A DNA stretch of 64,000 bases from Paenibacillus andongensis. GTDB taxonomy: Bacteria > Bacillota > Bacilli > Paenibacillales > NBRC-103111. The first letter of the stretch is position 1. Every line of letters starts with the position of its first letter. The stretch lies in assembly GCF_025369935.1 (NCBI RefSeq), contig NZ_CP104467.1, forward strand, positions 3,541,001-3,605,000, given 5' to 3'. The notes beneath the pieces were generated by a model. That model searched no databases. It was not told where the DNA came from and saw nothing but the letters and a program-made list of their open reading frames with translations. Positions 63,243 to 64,000 of the stretch are shown piece by piece. Position numbers and translations under genes: made by a program.

Positions 63243-64000
63243 ATGATCGAACAAAAGCAATCACAACTAGTTAACATAGAGTTATGGAAGCAATGGAAGG
63301 AGCAGGGCTGGGTACCCGCTAAGCAGTCGCTTATCGAGAGTTACTTGCCCTTAGTCGATTATGTTTCTGGACGTATGGCAATTGGACTTCCCAAGAGTGT
63401 TTCGAGAGAGGATCTATCGAGCTTTGGTGTGATGGGCCTTATCGATGCCGTAGAGAAATTTGATTATTCGCGCGGACTGCAATTCGAAACGTATGCTTCT
63501 TGGAGAATTCGCGGTTCTATTATTGATGGACTTCGTCAAGGAGATTGGGTACCTCGCTCTGTGAGAGAAAAAGCCAAGAAAGTTGAAGATGCTTACCAGA
63601 AGCTCGAACAGCAGTATCTACGTTCCGTTACGGATGCTGAGATTAGCAACTATTTACAAATTAGCGAGCAAGACTTTCAGCAGATGCTTCAGGATATTTC
63701 GATTACCACCGTTTGTTCGATTGATGATCCCATCCGTGAGGAAGATTCGGAAACACGTCTTTCATTACTTGTTGACGAAAAAGCAAAGAACCCAGAGTTT
63801 CAAGTTAATGAGTTTTATTTGAAGGAGTCATTGGCGAAGGCTATTGAACGATTAACGGAGAAAGAGAGAACGGTTGTCTCGTTATTCTATTTCGAAGAGC
63901 TCTCCTTAAGTGAAATTGCTGAGGTTATGAGTTTGTCTCCTTCTCGTATTTCTCAATTACATTCGAAAGCAATTCTTCGACTTAAAGGTGTGTTAGGTCG
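63243..64000 (+). CDS. sigD: Flagellar sigma factor sigma-D (3' truncated by window edge)
   Basis: Open from ATG 63243 to the end of the window (252 codons), so the last few residues are missing. Sigma-70 family, group 3: region 2 (YLPLVDYVSGRMAIGLPKSV, GVMGLIDAVEKFDYSRGLQF, YASWRIRGSIIDGLRQGDWV with the FliA-type R-G-S-I-I-D), short region 3, and region 4 HTH (LTEKERTVVSLFYFEELSLS, then VMSLSPSRISQLHSKAILRL). Directs transcription of late flagellar genes such as hag and motAB. Ribosome binding site AAGGATGGTG. Missing from any ORF list that needs a stop codon. Confidence 0.95.
   Translation, partial: MIEQKQSQLVNIELWKQWKEQGWVPAKQSLIESYLPLVDYVSGRMAIGLPKSVSREDLSSFGVMGLIDAVEKFDYSRGLQFETYASWRIRGSIIDGLRQGDWVPRSVREKAKKVEDAYQKLEQQYLRSVTDAEISNYLQISEQDFQQMLQDISITTVCSIDDPIREEDSETRLSLLVDEKAKNPEFQVNEFYLKESLAKAIERLTEKERTVVSLFYFEELSLSEIAEVMSLSPSRISQLHSKAILRLKGVLG

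Overview
The window is a stretch of a Bacillota chromosome, most likely Paenibacillaceae (Paenibacillus or a close relative). The evidence is gene order and motifs. The order fapR-plsX-fabH-fabD-fabG-acpP-fabF-rnc-smc-ftsY-ylxM-ffh-rpsP-khpA-rimM-trmD-rplS-lepB-rbgA-rnhB, then sucCD-dprA-topA-trmFO-hslVU-codY, then a long fla/che operon is the Bacillus-type core arrangement. FapR, CodY, FliY, CheC and CheD are Bacillota signatures. Almost every gene is on the + strand with strong AGGAGG-type ribosome binding sites. The one exception is comM/yifB at 23434-25005.

Layout. 1-1613: 3' part of a PDZ-Lon-like protease gene (ylbL type), then yceD-rpmF behind a strong sigma-A promoter. 1640-9350: the fatty-acid operon under a probable FapR operator, interrupted between fabH and fabD by about 930 bp of non-coding repeats. 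9371-25512: chromosome segregation (smc), protein targeting (ftsY, ffh), ribosome and tRNA maturation, signal peptidase, rbgA and rnhB, then a FliK-like/FlhB-like orphan pair, yraN, comM and a small zinc-ribbon gene. 25600-35751: sucCD, dprA, topA, trmFO, hslVU and codY, with a second small hairpin-repeat array between hslV and hslU. 35793-64000: 33 consecutive motility and chemotaxis genes from flgB to the truncated sigD, ordered as in the Bacillus fla/che operon. They cover the rod and MS-ring, switch (FliG, FliM, FliY), export gate (FliO/P/Q/R, FlhA/B), export ATPase (FliH/I/J), hook (FliK, FlgD, FlgE), number/placement control (FlhF, FlhG), signalling (CheY, CheB, CheA, CheW, CheC, CheD) and sigma-D.

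Most of the window is conserved housekeeping DNA. The least explained part is 4278-5109: four tandem copies of a roughly 135-bp unit that can fold, a partial fifth copy, exactly 28 copies of an 8-bp unit, and a short inverted copy of the 135-bp unit's head at the far end, all inside an essential lipid operon. I do not recognise this composite. Secondary leads are the hslV-hslU hairpin array, a CodY-box-like palindrome in the flgB leader directly downstream of codY, the YlqG/YlqH pair, an HslV with an unusual N terminus, and an uncharacterised membrane protein in the slot that holds swrB in B. subtilis. All calls rest on reading the sequence and on family knowledge; no database search was run.
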